Assembly (NCBI RefSeq): GCF_012516375.2
Contig: NZ_CP051204.2
Coordinates: 4,216,001 to 4,280,000, forward strand
Direction of reading: 5' to 3'
DNA: 64,000 nucleotides
Source: Chitinophaga oryzae
GTDB lineage: Bacteria; Bacteroidota; Bacteroidia; Chitinophagales; Chitinophagaceae
A program made the position numbers and the translations under genes. Shown here one piece after another: positions 19,191-29,102 of the stretch. Numbering within the stretch: the first letter of the stretch is position 1; each line of letters starts with the position of its first letter. The notes beneath the pieces are model-generated. The model was not told the DNA's origin. It was given only the letters and a program-made list of their open reading frames with translations, and searched no databases.

Positions 19191-21017
19191 CTACAGGTTT
19201 TTATGCTGTGCTATGTTCTCCATCAGAAAGGTACTGATTTCATCAAAGGAATAGGGCTTGGAGAGGAACCCTTTTATATTGTTGAGCAGCACCTGTTCTT
19301 CCGGGCTTAGTTCTTCCCTGATACTCTCCCTTGATGCACCGGAAGTGAGCACGATGGGCGCCTGTTGTCTTTCTTTGGAGAAGGCTGATATCAGGTCGGC
19401 CAGTCGTATGTCAGGAAGATAGGCATCCAGGAAAATAACAGCATAGTCGCTGTTGCGGCTCATTTCCAGCGCCTTAGCTCCGGTACCTGCTATCTCCGCT
19501 TCAAAGCCGAGGTAGGTTTCCAGGAATTTGCTGAGGTATTTCTGCGTAAAGGAATCGTCTTCGATGACAAGTGCTTTTAATCCCCTGCCATCGAAGTAGT
19601 CGTTGTACCTGCTATGTTCTTCCTCTTCATAAGTGGGATGCAGCGGGAACACGAGGGTGAAGGTGGTTCCTTTTCCCGGCTTGCCGGAGGCCTGAATAGT
19701 ACCTCCCAGCAGCGTGACCAGCTTTTTGGTGACATAGAGGCCTATGCCGCTGCCGGTACCGGGATTGCTGGTAGCGTAGAGATCAAAGATCCGGTCAGCC
19801 TGTTCGGCGGACAGTCCCGGCCCCTGGTCTTCTATAACGATCCTGAAAGTGGCGGCCGTCTCCTGTATCCGGACGAAAATGTTACTTCCTTCCCGGTTGT
19901 ATTTGATAGCGTTTTCAATGAGGTTGCCCAGTATCTGTTTCAGCTTGACTTTATCCGTAAGGATGTTATTCGGGAATGAGGCAGTTACCGAATAATCAAT
20001 ATGGATATTGCGCTGTTTTCCGTAGTACTGGTAGATAGTGCGGATATCAGCGATGAACCGCCTGATATTGAGCGGCTGGCTATTGGCTGGATTAGGCAGG
20101 CCCTGTTCCAGCTTGGAAAACACCAGCCCATTGTTGATAATGCTTCTGGCATGGTCTACCGAGATATGCAGATCATTTACCAGTTCCTGTGCAGACAGGA
20201 GCCCGGCTTTGCCCATCACCTTCGCTTTCAGCATTTCACTGATGGTGAAGATTATCTGGATGGGGCTTCGGAGCTCATGAGAATTTTCGGCGATAAAGGC
20301 GTTCTTGAAACGGTCCAGTTTTTCCAGCTGCTGCGTTTTCTCATACAGTTCGTTCGTCTGTAACCGCTCTTTCTCCACCAGTTTATGGTTCACATCCGCA
20401 TACAGGTTGAATACGATGAGGATATGCAGGAAAATAACCGGGTAGATAATATACGTCAGCAGGTTGTTCGCACTAGGGATCACTACCGGTACGAACCGGT
20501 AGGCGTAGTTCAACACCATGATAAAAAAAAGGATCCCGACCACCGTCCATGCGAGCCAGCGGTCCCGCCGGGACGTATACAGGATGATGACGATCCCCGC
20601 GTTGAACAGGCACATGATATGTACACCGGCGGCCGGTTCCAATACCAGTCCGAAATACAGCGTGGCTATATTCTGCAGCGTAAAATAGAGCAGGGAAGTT
20701 ACCCGGTAGTCTGTTTTTTCGTTGATACGTAATATGATGAGAAATCCCAGGCATTCGATGATAGCAGGAATCAGAATGGCCAGTGAAGGTTTTACCACAA
20801 GATAAATCATCAATCCGGCTGAAATAGCGACAACAGCGGTGATCTGGCTAAAGATACGGATTGCCTTTTTCACGGATGCTGCCTTAAGATCGTCTGTTAT
20901 CACATTTACCGGTTTAGTCGCATCAACATATGATGAGGGTATCATAACATCAGCGTTCAAAAATGGTGGAAGGTAAGCCTGGTGAGGCGGGCCGCGGCCA
21001 TTACTTTTACTTGACAT
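19191..21017 (-). CDS. Membrane hybrid histidine kinase with C-terminal receiver
   Basis: The start is taken at the ATG at 21017 (MSSKSNGRGP); a TTG at 21029 is less likely. The protein has 608 residues. The first 200 residues hold about six membrane helices. A coiled stretch (HKLVEKERLQTNELYEKTQQ) leads to the HisKA domain with His247 in AENSHELRSPI. An HATPase domain follows (N box LIENAIKYN, G boxes EDQGPGLS and GSGIGLYVTKKL). A receiver domain at the C-terminus has phospho-acceptor Asp531 in IFLDAYLPD. No DNA-binding output or partner regulator lies next to it. It sits 94 bp downstream of the terpene synthase gene on the same strand. Confidence 0.92.
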   Translation of the reverse strand: MSSKSNGRGPPHQAYLPPFLNADVMIPSSYVDATKPVNVITDDLKAASVKKAIRIFSQITAVVAISAGLMIYLVVKPSLAILIPAIIECLGFLIILRINEKTDYRVTSLLYFTLQNIATLYFGLVLEPAAGVHIMCLFNAGIVIILYTSRRDRWLAWTVVGILFFIMVLNYAYRFVPVVIPSANNLLTYIIYPVIFLHILIVFNLYADVNHKLVEKERLQTNELYEKTQQLEKLDRFKNAFIAENSHELRSPIQIIFTISEMLKAKVMGKAGLLSAQELVNDLHISVDHARSIINNGLVFSKLEQGLPNPANSQPLNIRRFIADIRTIYQYYGKQRNIHIDYSVTASFPNNILTDKVKLKQILGNLIENAIKYNREGSNIFVRIQETAATFRIVIEDQGPGLSAEQADRIFDLYATSNPGTGSGIGLYVTKKLVTLLGGTIQASGKPGKGTTFTLVFPLHPTYEEEEHSRYNDYFDGRGLKALVIEDDSFTQKYLSKFLETYLGFEAEIAGTGAKALEMSRNSDYAVIFLDAYLPDIRLADLISAFSKERQQAPIVLTSGASRESIREELSPEEQVLLNNIKGFLSKPYSFDEISTFLMENIAQHKNL

Positions 21018-21111
21018 GAATTTAACCAAATGAGGGAAGGAAATTGTTAATCACATGTTAACACAGACGCTATTAACAAATAGCATAAGCGAAATGAGGG
21101 AGCGGCGGCGG

Positions 21112-22038
21112 TTAGTATCTGAGGGTGTGGTCATACCATTCGATGTGTCCTGACAAGAGCAGGCCGATGGCATCGACATACCTTCTCACCGCTGCCCCAT
21201 AGGGCCCATAGTTACCGGGGAGGTTGTTGGAAAGCTCCAGGAAGGCCGACAGGTCCCGCTCATGGATATCCACCGCCCGGTCGATCGCCTCTTCCGTGGA
21301 ACAGTTGAACTCTTCTTTAATTACGAGCACCAGGTTCATGGCCTCATGATCTTCCAGCTCCTTTTTCAGTGAGTAGACATCGTTGCTCCAGGAGACGAGC
21401 CGGCAGGCCAGCTGGCGGAGGCGGCGAAGCACGGGATCGTTGATCACGGGAGGCGGCAGGATGGCATGTACTTCAATCTCCGCAAAGTCGAGTAACGGGT
21501 ACGTGGCTACGATTTTCTCCCGCAGCACGAGGTACTCTTTCAGCCGGGGATATCTTACTTCTTCCCGGTAACTGAAAGCGGTATCTGCCTTCATCCCTTC
21601 GAAGAACAGTCCCATACTGGCGTTGAACTGGTCCATCCAGAAGAGATTGCCTTCGACATGCGGCAATATCTCTTTTCTCATGATGAACATCTGCCGGAAA
21701 ATCTCATTATCGTCTTTCGTCAGCGGAGCGCCCTGTAAAATCTCCATCGCCCGTTGTATTTTGGCGCTCAGCTCCCCGAGCGGCAACGGGCCATAGAAAT
21801 CATCAAAGACAAAGAAGGTGAGGTTCCAGCGCGTCATCCAGATGAGCTGGGGAAGAGATGCCAGCGGGAAAAAATGCGCGGCGAGGTTGCCGAATTTACC
21901 ATTCAGCATCTTCTTTTTTTGGTTTGCATCTAAACAATCATATGCTGATAACCACTCATTTACCAGGTTATCAAGGAAGTTTGCATGCTCGCTTACCCTT
22001 ACAGGCAGTGGGTAATAGAATTTGGTTAAGGTGGACAT
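21112..22038 (-). CDS. Class I terpene synthase (canonical motifs)
   Basis: The start is taken at the ATG at 22038 (MSTLTKFYYPLP), giving 308 residues, the normal size for bacterial single-domain terpene cyclases. The aspartate-rich motif is FVFDDFYG (Asp79, Asp80). The second metal motif is fully intact as NDVYSLKKE (Asn219, Ser223, Glu227), and the C-terminal RY pair (Arg307-Tyr308) that contacts diphosphate is present. It should ionise a linear prenyl diphosphate (FPP or GGPP) and cyclise it. Chitinophaga is known for such enzymes, but the product cannot be read from sequence. No prenyltransferase or P450 gene is adjacent; a hybrid kinase follows downstream. Confidence 0.93.
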   Translation of the reverse strand: MSTLTKFYYPLPVRVSEHANFLDNLVNEWLSAYDCLDANQKKKMLNGKFGNLAAHFFPLASLPQLIWMTRWNLTFFVFDDFYGPLPLGELSAKIQRAMEILQGAPLTKDDNEIFRQMFIMRKEILPHVEGNLFWMDQFNASMGLFFEGMKADTAFSYREEVRYPRLKEYLVLREKIVATYPLLDFAEIEVHAILPPPVINDPVLRRLRQLACRLVSWSNDVYSLKKELEDHEAMNLVLVIKEEFNCSTEEAIDRAVDIHERDLSAFLELSNNLPGNYGPYGAAVRRYVDAIGLLLSGHIEWYDHTLRY

Positions 22039-22228
22039 GGGAGGTAGTTTTTGTGTGAGGAGAAAGATGAAAGGCGGCACTCAACTAAATTTAACAAAAA
22101 ACAGGAAAACAGGATAGTGATGGCCGTCACTAAAGGGGTAAAGCACGGCGACCGGAGCCGCCATGCTCAAATAAAGGAGGTTTAACGGGAAACGGGCAGG
22201 GATAAACGTTTCTATCGGTCCGGCAGCA

Positions 22229-22969
22229 TCACCCGCCGGTCAGCACATCTTTCAGGCACTCCGCAAACTCAGCGGCGGTAATTTCTTCCCCGAAATGATA
22301 AAAGCGGTCTTTGTCTTTCGCTATGGTGACATTGGTGTCCACAGTCTCAAACGTGGCGTAATCGGCATTTGCCAGCGCCTGTTCCTGGAAGAACACGGCA
22401 GCTGCATCTTTACCGTAGTTGGTATTGAAAGCTGTAAAGGTCCCGGGATCGGCTTTCTTCAGTTTTTTACCCCGCCACAGCACATAACGGCTGTCTTTGG
22501 CGTAGCTGCCGTTGATCCGGCTGAAAGCAGCAGTGTCTATCCCTTTGATGGCGACAGGCTGCTGCGAATAGTACTCCATCATCCACAGGCCGTTTTTGTC
22601 TTTCGCATAAGACGTGGTCTTTTTGGGTTGCCCGTGTTCATTCAGCTGAAAGCCGGTATCCAGCACCTCAAACGTGTCATAATCCACTTTTTTATCGGCG
22701 CCGCCGATGTTGTAAATATGATGTTTGTCCTTGGCGAAATAGTAGTTCAGCACTTCAAAGGACGTGGGGTCTGCTCCTTTAAAAGGCTCTCCCATGCGGT
22801 AGCACCGGGCTTTATCCTTTGCAAAGTCAAAGCGGCATACAAATGTTTCCGCATCGGCATGTTTAACAGGGTATGTATTGTAGCAGACACCCTGACCGTC
22901 GATGAAATAGTAGCCGTTGCCACCGGGAAGGTTTTGGGCAGATGGCCATGCTGTTGGTTTTTCCCACAT
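22229..22969 (-). CDS. DKNYY-family repeat protein
   Basis: The protein has 246 residues built from repeats of the form FxVLxxxFAKDKxxxYxxG: FAKDKARCYRMGE, FAKDKHHIYNIGG, YAKDKNGLWMMEY, YAKDSRYVLWRGK, YGKDAAAVFFQEQ and IAKDKDRFYHFGE. This is the DKNYY domain pattern, common in Bacteroidota and in genes near polymorphic toxins; its biochemical role is unknown. No signal peptide is seen. It lies 8 bp downstream of the next gene (22978-23634) and is probably co-transcribed with it. Confidence 0.8.
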   Translation of the reverse strand: MWEKPTAWPSAQNLPGGNGYYFIDGQGVCYNTYPVKHADAETFVCRFDFAKDKARCYRMGEPFKGADPTSFEVLNYYFAKDKHHIYNIGGADKKVDYDTFEVLDTGFQLNEHGQPKKTTSYAKDKNGLWMMEYYSQQPVAIKGIDTAAFSRINGSYAKDSRYVLWRGKKLKKADPGTFTAFNTNYGKDAAAVFFQEQALANADYATFETVDTNVTIAKDKDRFYHFGEEITAAEFAECLKDVLTGG

Positions 22970-22977
22970 AATTCCGT

Positions 22978-23634
22978 TTATAAAGTAGCTGAACCGATCA
23001 GCTGATTGATACTGCGCAGGTCTTCTGCCCTGTTGCGGCGGTTTCTTTCAGAGTGATTGCGGTTGATGGCCCAGCCGGTATCCGGCAGGTGTTCAAATAT
23101 ATCGCTTTCTTCCTCCCCGAAGATAAGATGGCTGCCCAGGAACCGGGTGAGGATTTCCAGCTGGTCAGCCGGCAGTTCCAGCGCCATCTCCTTCAGGTGA
23201 TCAGTTATCGCTGCCGTTATCTCAGCGAGCTCTGACCGGTTTCCCGCCACCAGTGGCAGCAACATAAAAAACAGGAGCGACGGGTCTGTTTCGTCTTTGC
23301 TGATGATAGCCTGCAGCTCTGTCCACCTCAACAGGGAGAGGTGAAAATTACCGCCGGTATTACCGAGATAAGTATCGTTGAAGAAGTAGATGGTTTCGTT
23401 AGGATGAAACTCCGCGAAAAAAGTTACGGCCTCGTTGAGACGATGTACATAGGTATATCCGTCCCATGGCGCTTCTGTTTTACCGGTCAGTTCTTCCCAC
23501 CATTCACCAGGCGGCATGGAAAAATGTTCCGGCAGATAGTCAGTCAGCATGGTTTCCAATTCATCGTCGGAGGCAAAAGGGAATTGGGTCAGCAGGAACA
23601 GGCAGAAATTTTTATCTGATAAATTGAGTTGCAT
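22978..23634 (-). CDS. Hypothetical cytoplasmic protein, immunity-like neighbourhood
   Basis: The protein has 218 residues with no signal peptide or membrane helix. It is acidic and helix-rich, with an opening NLSDKNFCLFLLTQFPFASD and a W-rich segment MPPGEWWEELTGKTEAPWDG. I recognise no family. The tight link to the DKNYY gene and the general composition resemble immunity or contact-dependent accessory genes, but that is inference only. Confidence 0.65.
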   Translation of the reverse strand: MQLNLSDKNFCLFLLTQFPFASDDELETMLTDYLPEHFSMPPGEWWEELTGKTEAPWDGYTYVHRLNEAVTFFAEFHPNETIYFFNDTYLGNTGGNFHLSLLRWTELQAIISKDETDPSLLFFMLLPLVAGNRSELAEITAAITDHLKEMALELPADQLEILTRFLGSHLIFGEEESDIFEHLPDTGWAINRNHSERNRRNRAEDLRSINQLIGSATL

Positions 23635-23700
23635 TCGTCGTACATTTTTTGGGTAACCGGATCAACAATGCCGTTTTTTTATATGGCAGCCATAAAGGTA

Positions 23701-23739
23701 TAAAAAAAAGTAAAGCCCGCGCGATTGCGCGGGCTTTAC
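23701..23739 (-). terminator. Terminator of the susC-susD pair 1
   Basis: GTAAAGCCCGCGC (23710-23722) and its perfect complement (23727-23739) form a 13-bp stem with a GATT loop. On the minus strand it is followed by a run of eight T (23702-23709), so it ends transcription coming from the SusD gene. Confidence 0.92.
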
Positions 23740-23759
23740 ACTATTATCTGAAAAACAGC

Positions 23760-25211
23760 TTATTTGTAAGCCGGGTTCTGTTCCAGGTGGCTGATGTCGA
23801 TCTCACGCTGCGGGATAGGCAGTATGTTGCGGCCGTTGCCGGAAGCCTGGGTGATGGGTTTCCAGTGGTCAGCAGCAGTTCTCTCCAGTGTTTTCTTGCG
23901 TCTGATGATATCGAAGAAACGGAAACCTTCGCCGTGCAGTTCTTTTCTGCGTTCGTTTTCGATTTCGGTTTTCAGTGCTTCGCCGGTGTTGATGGATTTC
24001 ACCGCACCGGTGATCGCTCTTTTCTGTACTTCGAACAGGGCTGTTTGTGCAGCCGCGTCGTTATTCAGTTCAGACTCGGCTTCTGCTTCGATCAGGTACA
24101 TTTCAGCAGAGCGGATCAGTGGCATGTCCAGGTCCAGAGTGCTTCTGTAGTAGAATTTGTTCATCAGGTAACCGTCTCTGGTTTCCACTACGTCATCCCG
24201 TTGCAGTGCATCGCCGACGGTAGTTTCTACCTTGTCCAGGTTCACGTAGAACTGTTTTTTGCGGATATCATTGTCTGCAAAAAGCGCAAAGAAAGATTTG
24301 GAGGCACGGAAGGTGCTGTAACCGATATCATACGGTTCCTGGAAGGATGCCAGCATCAGGAAGGCGGTATTGTCATCTGTGCGGTAGTCCAGGCCCCATA
24401 TCCACTCCGGTGTTTTATCCACAAAGCCGCCCAGCAGTGTGGCAGCGGGGTCCAGCGGATATCCCACGCGGGCTTTTTTAGCATAGTTGCTCGCTTCCGC
24501 CCAGTTGCCCATATCGAGGTACAGGCGCGCCTGCAAAGCATATACAGCGTTGATGGTAATACGGAAAGCGTTGGTACGGCTTTTCTTCAGGTTCTGTTCC
24601 GCGAACTTAAGGTCTTCCAGCATGAAGGCATAGATTTCCTTCACGGAAGAGCGGGCTGGCGTAGGATCATCTGCTTTCAGCGGTTTGTCCACTTTAGGGA
24701 TACCCAGGCCATCAGGGCTTACAGCATACGGCTGCGCGTACAGGCGTATCAGTTGATGATTGGCCCAGGCCCTTAATACCCTGGCTTCCGCGAGGTAATC
24801 GGCCTTTACGTCTTCCGCGATGGGGGACTTTGGCAGGTTGACGATCGCCTGGTTACAGCTGGAGATCATTTCAAAGGCTCTTTTCCAGAAAATAAAGGAA
24901 AGTGCGGCTGTACCGCCGTTAGCTACTTCCGTGAACTGGTATTCAGTAACGAAGCGGTTATAGTTGCCGGTGCTTTTAATCAGCTGGTCGCCGCCTTTTA
25001 CATCTACGGTCAGGAAGATGTGGTTGGTAAACTGGCTGGGCTGCATCAGATCATAGAGGCCGATCATAGCAGCGTTTACGCGTGACGGTGAGCCGAATGC
25101 GTCCTGGGACTCTACCGACAGCACAGGTGCCGTATCGAGGTAAGATTTCTTACAGCTGGAGAATGCAAAGCCAGCAGCCAGTATATACGTAATATATAAG
25201 TTCTTCTTCAT
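23760..25211 (-). CDS. SusD/RagB-family outer-membrane nutrient-binding lipoprotein
   Basis: The start is taken at the ATG at 25211, giving 483 residues, because MKKNLYITYILAAGFAFSSC is a standard lipoprotein signal; an ATG at 25229 would add six residues. The mature protein starts with KKSYLDTAPVLSVESQDAF, the usual SusD N-terminus. The C-terminal region EIENERRKELHGEGFRFFDI followed by IRRKKTLER is the SusD signature before the carboxy end IPQREIDISHLEQNPAYK. SusD proteins form the lid of the paired SusC channel and bind the imported glycan or peptide. No glycosidase is adjacent, so the ligand is unknown. Confidence 0.95.
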   Translation of the reverse strand: MKKNLYITYILAAGFAFSSCKKSYLDTAPVLSVESQDAFGSPSRVNAAMIGLYDLMQPSQFTNHIFLTVDVKGGDQLIKSTGNYNRFVTEYQFTEVANGGTAALSFIFWKRAFEMISSCNQAIVNLPKSPIAEDVKADYLAEARVLRAWANHQLIRLYAQPYAVSPDGLGIPKVDKPLKADDPTPARSSVKEIYAFMLEDLKFAEQNLKKSRTNAFRITINAVYALQARLYLDMGNWAEASNYAKKARVGYPLDPAATLLGGFVDKTPEWIWGLDYRTDDNTAFLMLASFQEPYDIGYSTFRASKSFFALFADNDIRKKQFYVNLDKVETTVGDALQRDDVVETRDGYLMNKFYYRSTLDLDMPLIRSAEMYLIEAEAESELNNDAAAQTALFEVQKRAITGAVKSINTGEALKTEIENERRKELHGEGFRFFDIIRRKKTLERTAADHWKPITQASGNGRNILPIPQREIDISHLEQNPAYK

Positions 25212-25232
25212 TATTAAACTTTTTTGCATGGT

Positions 25233-28200
25233 TTATAATCCAATGTTAACACCTACTGTAAATGTTTTTACGTTAGGGATATCATTGCCGTAGAAACCGT
25301 CCACTTCAATTTCGGGGTCCATACCTTTATGTTTGGCCCATGTGAACAGGTTCTCAGCAGCCAGATAAATTCTGGCGCGCTGGATATGCGCCCTGTTCAG
25401 GATGGATTTAGGCAGGCTATAACCCAGGTTTACTGTTTTCAGACGCATATAGTTGCCATCGAACAGGAAGCGGGAAGAAGTACTGGAACCCTGGTCGGTA
25501 TTGTTTTCCATGAAGCGCGGTACGTCTGTAACGTCGCCTTTTTTCTGCCATGCAGCGGCCGCCACATCGCTGGCAATGTTGGTACCTTTAGCGGAACCAT
25601 CGTTAGAGATAGCCTGCAGGTATGAATCATAGATTTTGTTACCGTAGTTAAAGAACAGCATCGCAGTCAGGTCAAACCCTTTATAGGTAGCTTTCAGGTT
25701 GAAACCGCCATAGAACTTAGGCAGGGAGCTGCCCATTTTGTAACGGCTCGCCTGTGTGTACTGTTTGGTAGTGATACGTTTTCCGGTGAGGTTACCGTTG
25801 TTGTCAGTTTCGTTTCTGTACCACTGCGGTCTGCCGTCTTCAGGATCTACGCCTGCGTATTCCGGGATAAAGAACTCATAACGATCGCCTCCCACTTTCC
25901 AGAGTTTGCTGCCGGTAGGCGCAATGATGGAATCAACGCCTCCGAGATCAACAATTTTGTTCTTGTTGGTGGTGATGTTAGCGCCCAGATCGAGTGTAAA
26001 GTCGTTGTTACGTATTACATTCGCTTCTACTACCGCCTCAAAGCCGGTATTATTCAGTTTAGCGAGGTTGGTTATCACAGACTCAAAACCGGTGGTCATG
26101 GACAGCGGCTTCTGAAACAGCAGCCTGTCAGAGCCACGACGGTAGTAACCTGCTTCCACGCGGATTCTGTCGATAAAATATGCTTCAATACCCACATCGG
26201 TAGTGATGGCGCCTTCCCAGCGCAGGAGCGGGTTACCCAGCTGGGCGTATTTCGTACCGGCCTGACCGTTATAGTTAGCGCCTGCATCATACAGGTCCAG
26301 ACGGTCATAACGGCCGATATTATCAGCACCACTTACACCATGGCTGCCTTTGATTTTCAGTTCTCTTAACCAGCCGGCCGTGCTGCTCATGAAGTTCTCT
26401 TTAGAGATCATCCAGGCTCCACCTACGGACCAGAAAGTACCATATCTTTTCTGCTCACCGAAGACAGAAGATCCGTCTGTACGGAGGCTGGCAGACAGGA
26501 TGTACTTATTATCGAAGTCGTAGTTAACACGGGAAAAATAAGAGTTAAATTTCTTCTGTGTGCGGTCTGAAGTAGGGTTGCTGGCAGTAGATCCTGCGCC
26601 CAGTTCGGAGATACCCTCAAACGGAAACCCAGTAGAACCGGCGGTCAGGTTGGTATAAACATAGTTAAATGCTTCCTGGCCCACCAGTACGTTCACATGG
26701 TGTTTATTGAAGTTGTTGTCAAATGTCAGGGTATTCACGATGGTTGTTCTGGTATCTCTCGGCGCATATTTATTGCTACGGCCGTTTACGGCCTTACCGT
26801 CGCCATTCAGCGGGTTGTAGTAGCGGCTTTCCCGCAGGTCCACCACGTCAGCGCCCACTTGTGATTTAAAGGTCAGGTATTTCAGGAAATACACCTCGGC
26901 ATAGGCGGAGAGGATAGCTCTCAGCGTTTTAGCATTGTGTATATTGGATTTGCTCAGGCCTACCGGGTTATAATCCTTCATCACAGGGTTGATGTAATTG
27001 TAAGCAAGGCCTTTGCCTGAAGGGTCCAGGACGGGGTTACCGCTGGCATCCCGCTGATATAGGGAATATACCGGAGAGATTCTGTCCGCAAAATAGATAG
27101 GGTTAGCAGAACCTGTAGCACCCGGAGGGGTGTTTTGATCCGTAGAAGAGAACGTGGAGAACACACCAAATTTCAGGAAGTCGGTAGCCCTGGTTTCCAG
27201 GTTCAGTTTGGCATTATAACGTTTAAAGTCTGATGCCAGTATTACGCCTTTCTGGTTGAAATAACCAGCACCGAAATAATAAGTGGTTTTGTCTGTACCG
27301 CCGGCAACACTGATACCGTAATCCTGGGTCACACCAGTCCTGGTCACCGCGTCTCTCCAGTCCGTATCATAATACTTAACGGTACCGGAAGTCAGCCTGC
27401 CGTCTGCGCCATAAGGATTGGCGTTGTTGAACGGATTGGCCTGCAGCGCCGCGATGGTGGATGCATTGGCCTGTTTAGCCGCATCAGCAGGCGTAGCGCC
27501 ACCGGCAACGCCTTTTTTGTAGTAGGAATCCCACCAGTATTTGAAGTATTCCTCACTGCCCAGGAAGTCATGCCTGTCAACAGCGATACCGGACCAGCCA
27601 TTGCTGCCGGTCACGTTCACGCTCATTCTGCCGGCTTTACCTTTTTTGGTCGTGATCAGGATCACGCCGTTGGCAGCGCGGGAGCCATACAATGCAGCAG
27701 CGGAAGCATCTTTCAGCACCGTTACGGTTTCAATATCTTTAGGATCGAGGGTAGCCAGTACGTCAGCAGTAGTGGAAGCCTGTGTAAAGTCGCCGGTAGC
27801 GATGGCGATACCGTCCACTACATACAAAGGAGCACTGTTGGCGTTGGCGTTAGTGCTGGTACCAAAGCCGCCAACACCGCGGATGCGGATAGTGGTGGCG
27901 CCGCCGGGCTGACCGGATACGCTTTGTACTGTTACGCCAGGCACATTACCTTGTAAAGCTTTTTCAAAAGAGGTTACCGGTCTTTCTGCCAGCACTTCTG
28001 CTTTTACCACAGAGGCAGCACCGGTAAAGGTGGCCCTCTTCTGTGTACCATAAGCCACTACCAGTACTTCGTCCAGTACCTTGTCGTCGGGCTTCAGTGC
28101 CACACGGATGTCTGAGCCTGCGCCCAGTGCCACTTCCTGTTCTTCGTAACCTACAAATGAAAACCGAAGTACCTTGTTCTGACCCTGCACTACCAGGGTG

Positions 28201-28379
28201 AAAGTACCAGATGCAGTGGTCACGGTGCCGGTTCTTTCACCTTTGACTTGTACCGTTACGCCTGGCAACGGGTTACCGCCCTTGGCGTCTGTAACCGAAC
28301 CTGTAATCGTCCTGTTTTGAGCCTGCAGTCCGGCTATCCCCGAACATAGCAGCATCAATAGAAGTAGAACTCTCTTCAT
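25233..28379 (-). CDS. SusC/RagA-family TonB-dependent outer-membrane transporter
   Basis: The protein has 1048 residues. The signal peptide MKRVLLLLMLLCSGIAGLQA is followed by a carboxypeptidase-regulatory-like domain (RTITGSVTDAKGGNPLPGVT), then the plug with the SusC motif region GSRAANGVILITTKKGK, and a long barrel ending in a C-terminal NVGINIGL. There is no N-terminal STN domain, so no direct anti-sigma signalling is expected. Its stop is followed after 3-21 bp by the SusD start, giving a standard two-gene import unit. Its promoter lies upstream at about 28512-28548. Confidence 0.96.
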   Translation of the reverse strand: MKRVLLLLMLLCSGIAGLQAQNRTITGSVTDAKGGNPLPGVTVQVKGERTGTVTTASGTFTLVVQGQNKVLRFSFVGYEEQEVALGAGSDIRVALKPDDKVLDEVLVVAYGTQKRATFTGAASVVKAEVLAERPVTSFEKALQGNVPGVTVQSVSGQPGGATTIRIRGVGGFGTSTNANANSAPLYVVDGIAIATGDFTQASTTADVLATLDPKDIETVTVLKDASAAALYGSRAANGVILITTKKGKAGRMSVNVTGSNGWSGIAVDRHDFLGSEEYFKYWWDSYYKKGVAGGATPADAAKQANASTIAALQANPFNNANPYGADGRLTSGTVKYYDTDWRDAVTRTGVTQDYGISVAGGTDKTTYYFGAGYFNQKGVILASDFKRYNAKLNLETRATDFLKFGVFSTFSSTDQNTPPGATGSANPIYFADRISPVYSLYQRDASGNPVLDPSGKGLAYNYINPVMKDYNPVGLSKSNIHNAKTLRAILSAYAEVYFLKYLTFKSQVGADVVDLRESRYYNPLNGDGKAVNGRSNKYAPRDTRTTIVNTLTFDNNFNKHHVNVLVGQEAFNYVYTNLTAGSTGFPFEGISELGAGSTASNPTSDRTQKKFNSYFSRVNYDFDNKYILSASLRTDGSSVFGEQKRYGTFWSVGGAWMISKENFMSSTAGWLRELKIKGSHGVSGADNIGRYDRLDLYDAGANYNGQAGTKYAQLGNPLLRWEGAITTDVGIEAYFIDRIRVEAGYYRRGSDRLLFQKPLSMTTGFESVITNLAKLNNTGFEAVVEANVIRNNDFTLDLGANITTNKNKIVDLGGVDSIIAPTGSKLWKVGGDRYEFFIPEYAGVDPEDGRPQWYRNETDNNGNLTGKRITTKQYTQASRYKMGSSLPKFYGGFNLKATYKGFDLTAMLFFNYGNKIYDSYLQAISNDGSAKGTNIASDVAAAAWQKKGDVTDVPRFMENNTDQGSSTSSRFLFDGNYMRLKTVNLGYSLPKSILNRAHIQRARIYLAAENLFTWAKHKGMDPEIEVDGFYGNDIPNVKTFTVGVNIGL

Positions 28380-29102
28380 TGTTATGGATTTTGGTTTAGA
28401 TAAATGTTCACCCGTCTCATCCGGGAGGTTGAGTCACGATATTGGCGCTGTGCTGTAAATTGATTTAGATTTTAATTATCCTCTCTAAGCGGTTTAAATT
28501 TTGGCAGGGACCAAATATACTTCTCTTCTGCTGTTTCATCGTGAAAACAGCCAGCAAAAACCATCTACAGTATTTTAAAATTCCTGCCGGGAAATGCTAA
28601 ATAATGCTCTAAATAATTCGACTGAAAAAATTTGCACAAGGTCACTTCAGGAAGAAAGTTAGTTATACCAACAGAGGCCAGGGATAAAGCACACTCTTGG
28701 AGTTTAGTCAACACAGTTGGCTATTTCAAACATAAGCAAGTCAACATATATCTGGTTGCTACAGCAAACAACTTCTCACAAAAAGATCTCAAAATGCACT
28801 CGTTCTACTTTACGACTGCAAGATAATTTAACAAAACTATAATTTCCAAATTTATTTATGATTAGTTATAAAAAAACGAGCACCACTATACGAAGAGGCG
28901 CCCGTTCCTAGCGAGCTACATAGTAAACCAATATGTCTATTTTCATTGCCCAATAGCGATGTTTAAATGGGAGTCCATCCTCAAAATACAGGAGAATATT
29001 TGCTGAAGCCGTAGTTAATATACGGTCATCATTCATCAATAACCGCTAACACCTGCCCGCAGCGATCACTATATTTATGCGTGAAAAGCATACGACAGAC
29101 AT
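28380..29102. other. AT-rich gene-free region between susC 1 and the peptidase gene
   Basis: This 723-bp stretch is distinctly more AT-rich than its surroundings. It carries the SusC promoter (28512-28519 and upstream) near one end and a weak TATATTTA element at 29069-29076 near the peptidase start at the other. A 64-codon open frame at 28632-28826 has no family character. An imperfect hairpin ACGAGCACC/GGCGCCCGT occurs at about 28877-28906. No RNA gene or mobile-element end was recognised. Confidence 0.5.
28512..28548 (-). promoter_or_regulatory. Promoter of susC pair 1
   Basis: On the minus strand TATATTTG (28519-28512) is a perfect TAnnTTTG -7 element. A GTTTTC at 28548-28543 sits about 23 bp upstream as a weak -33 partner. 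The leader to the SusC start at 28379 would be about 125 nt. Confidence 0.45.

Noticed and set aside
23649..24776. Open frame of 375 codons antisense to susD 1
   Set aside because: Its coordinates match the SusD gene, its product is low-complexity Phe/Val/Gln-rich, and a terminator lies inside its start.
28632..28826. 64-codon frame in the AT-rich gap
   Set aside because: No family, no promoter and no conserved start; probably chance.
28877..28906. Hairpin in the AT-rich gap as terminator or RNA gene
   Set aside because: Two mismatches in a nine-base stem and no supporting T-run.
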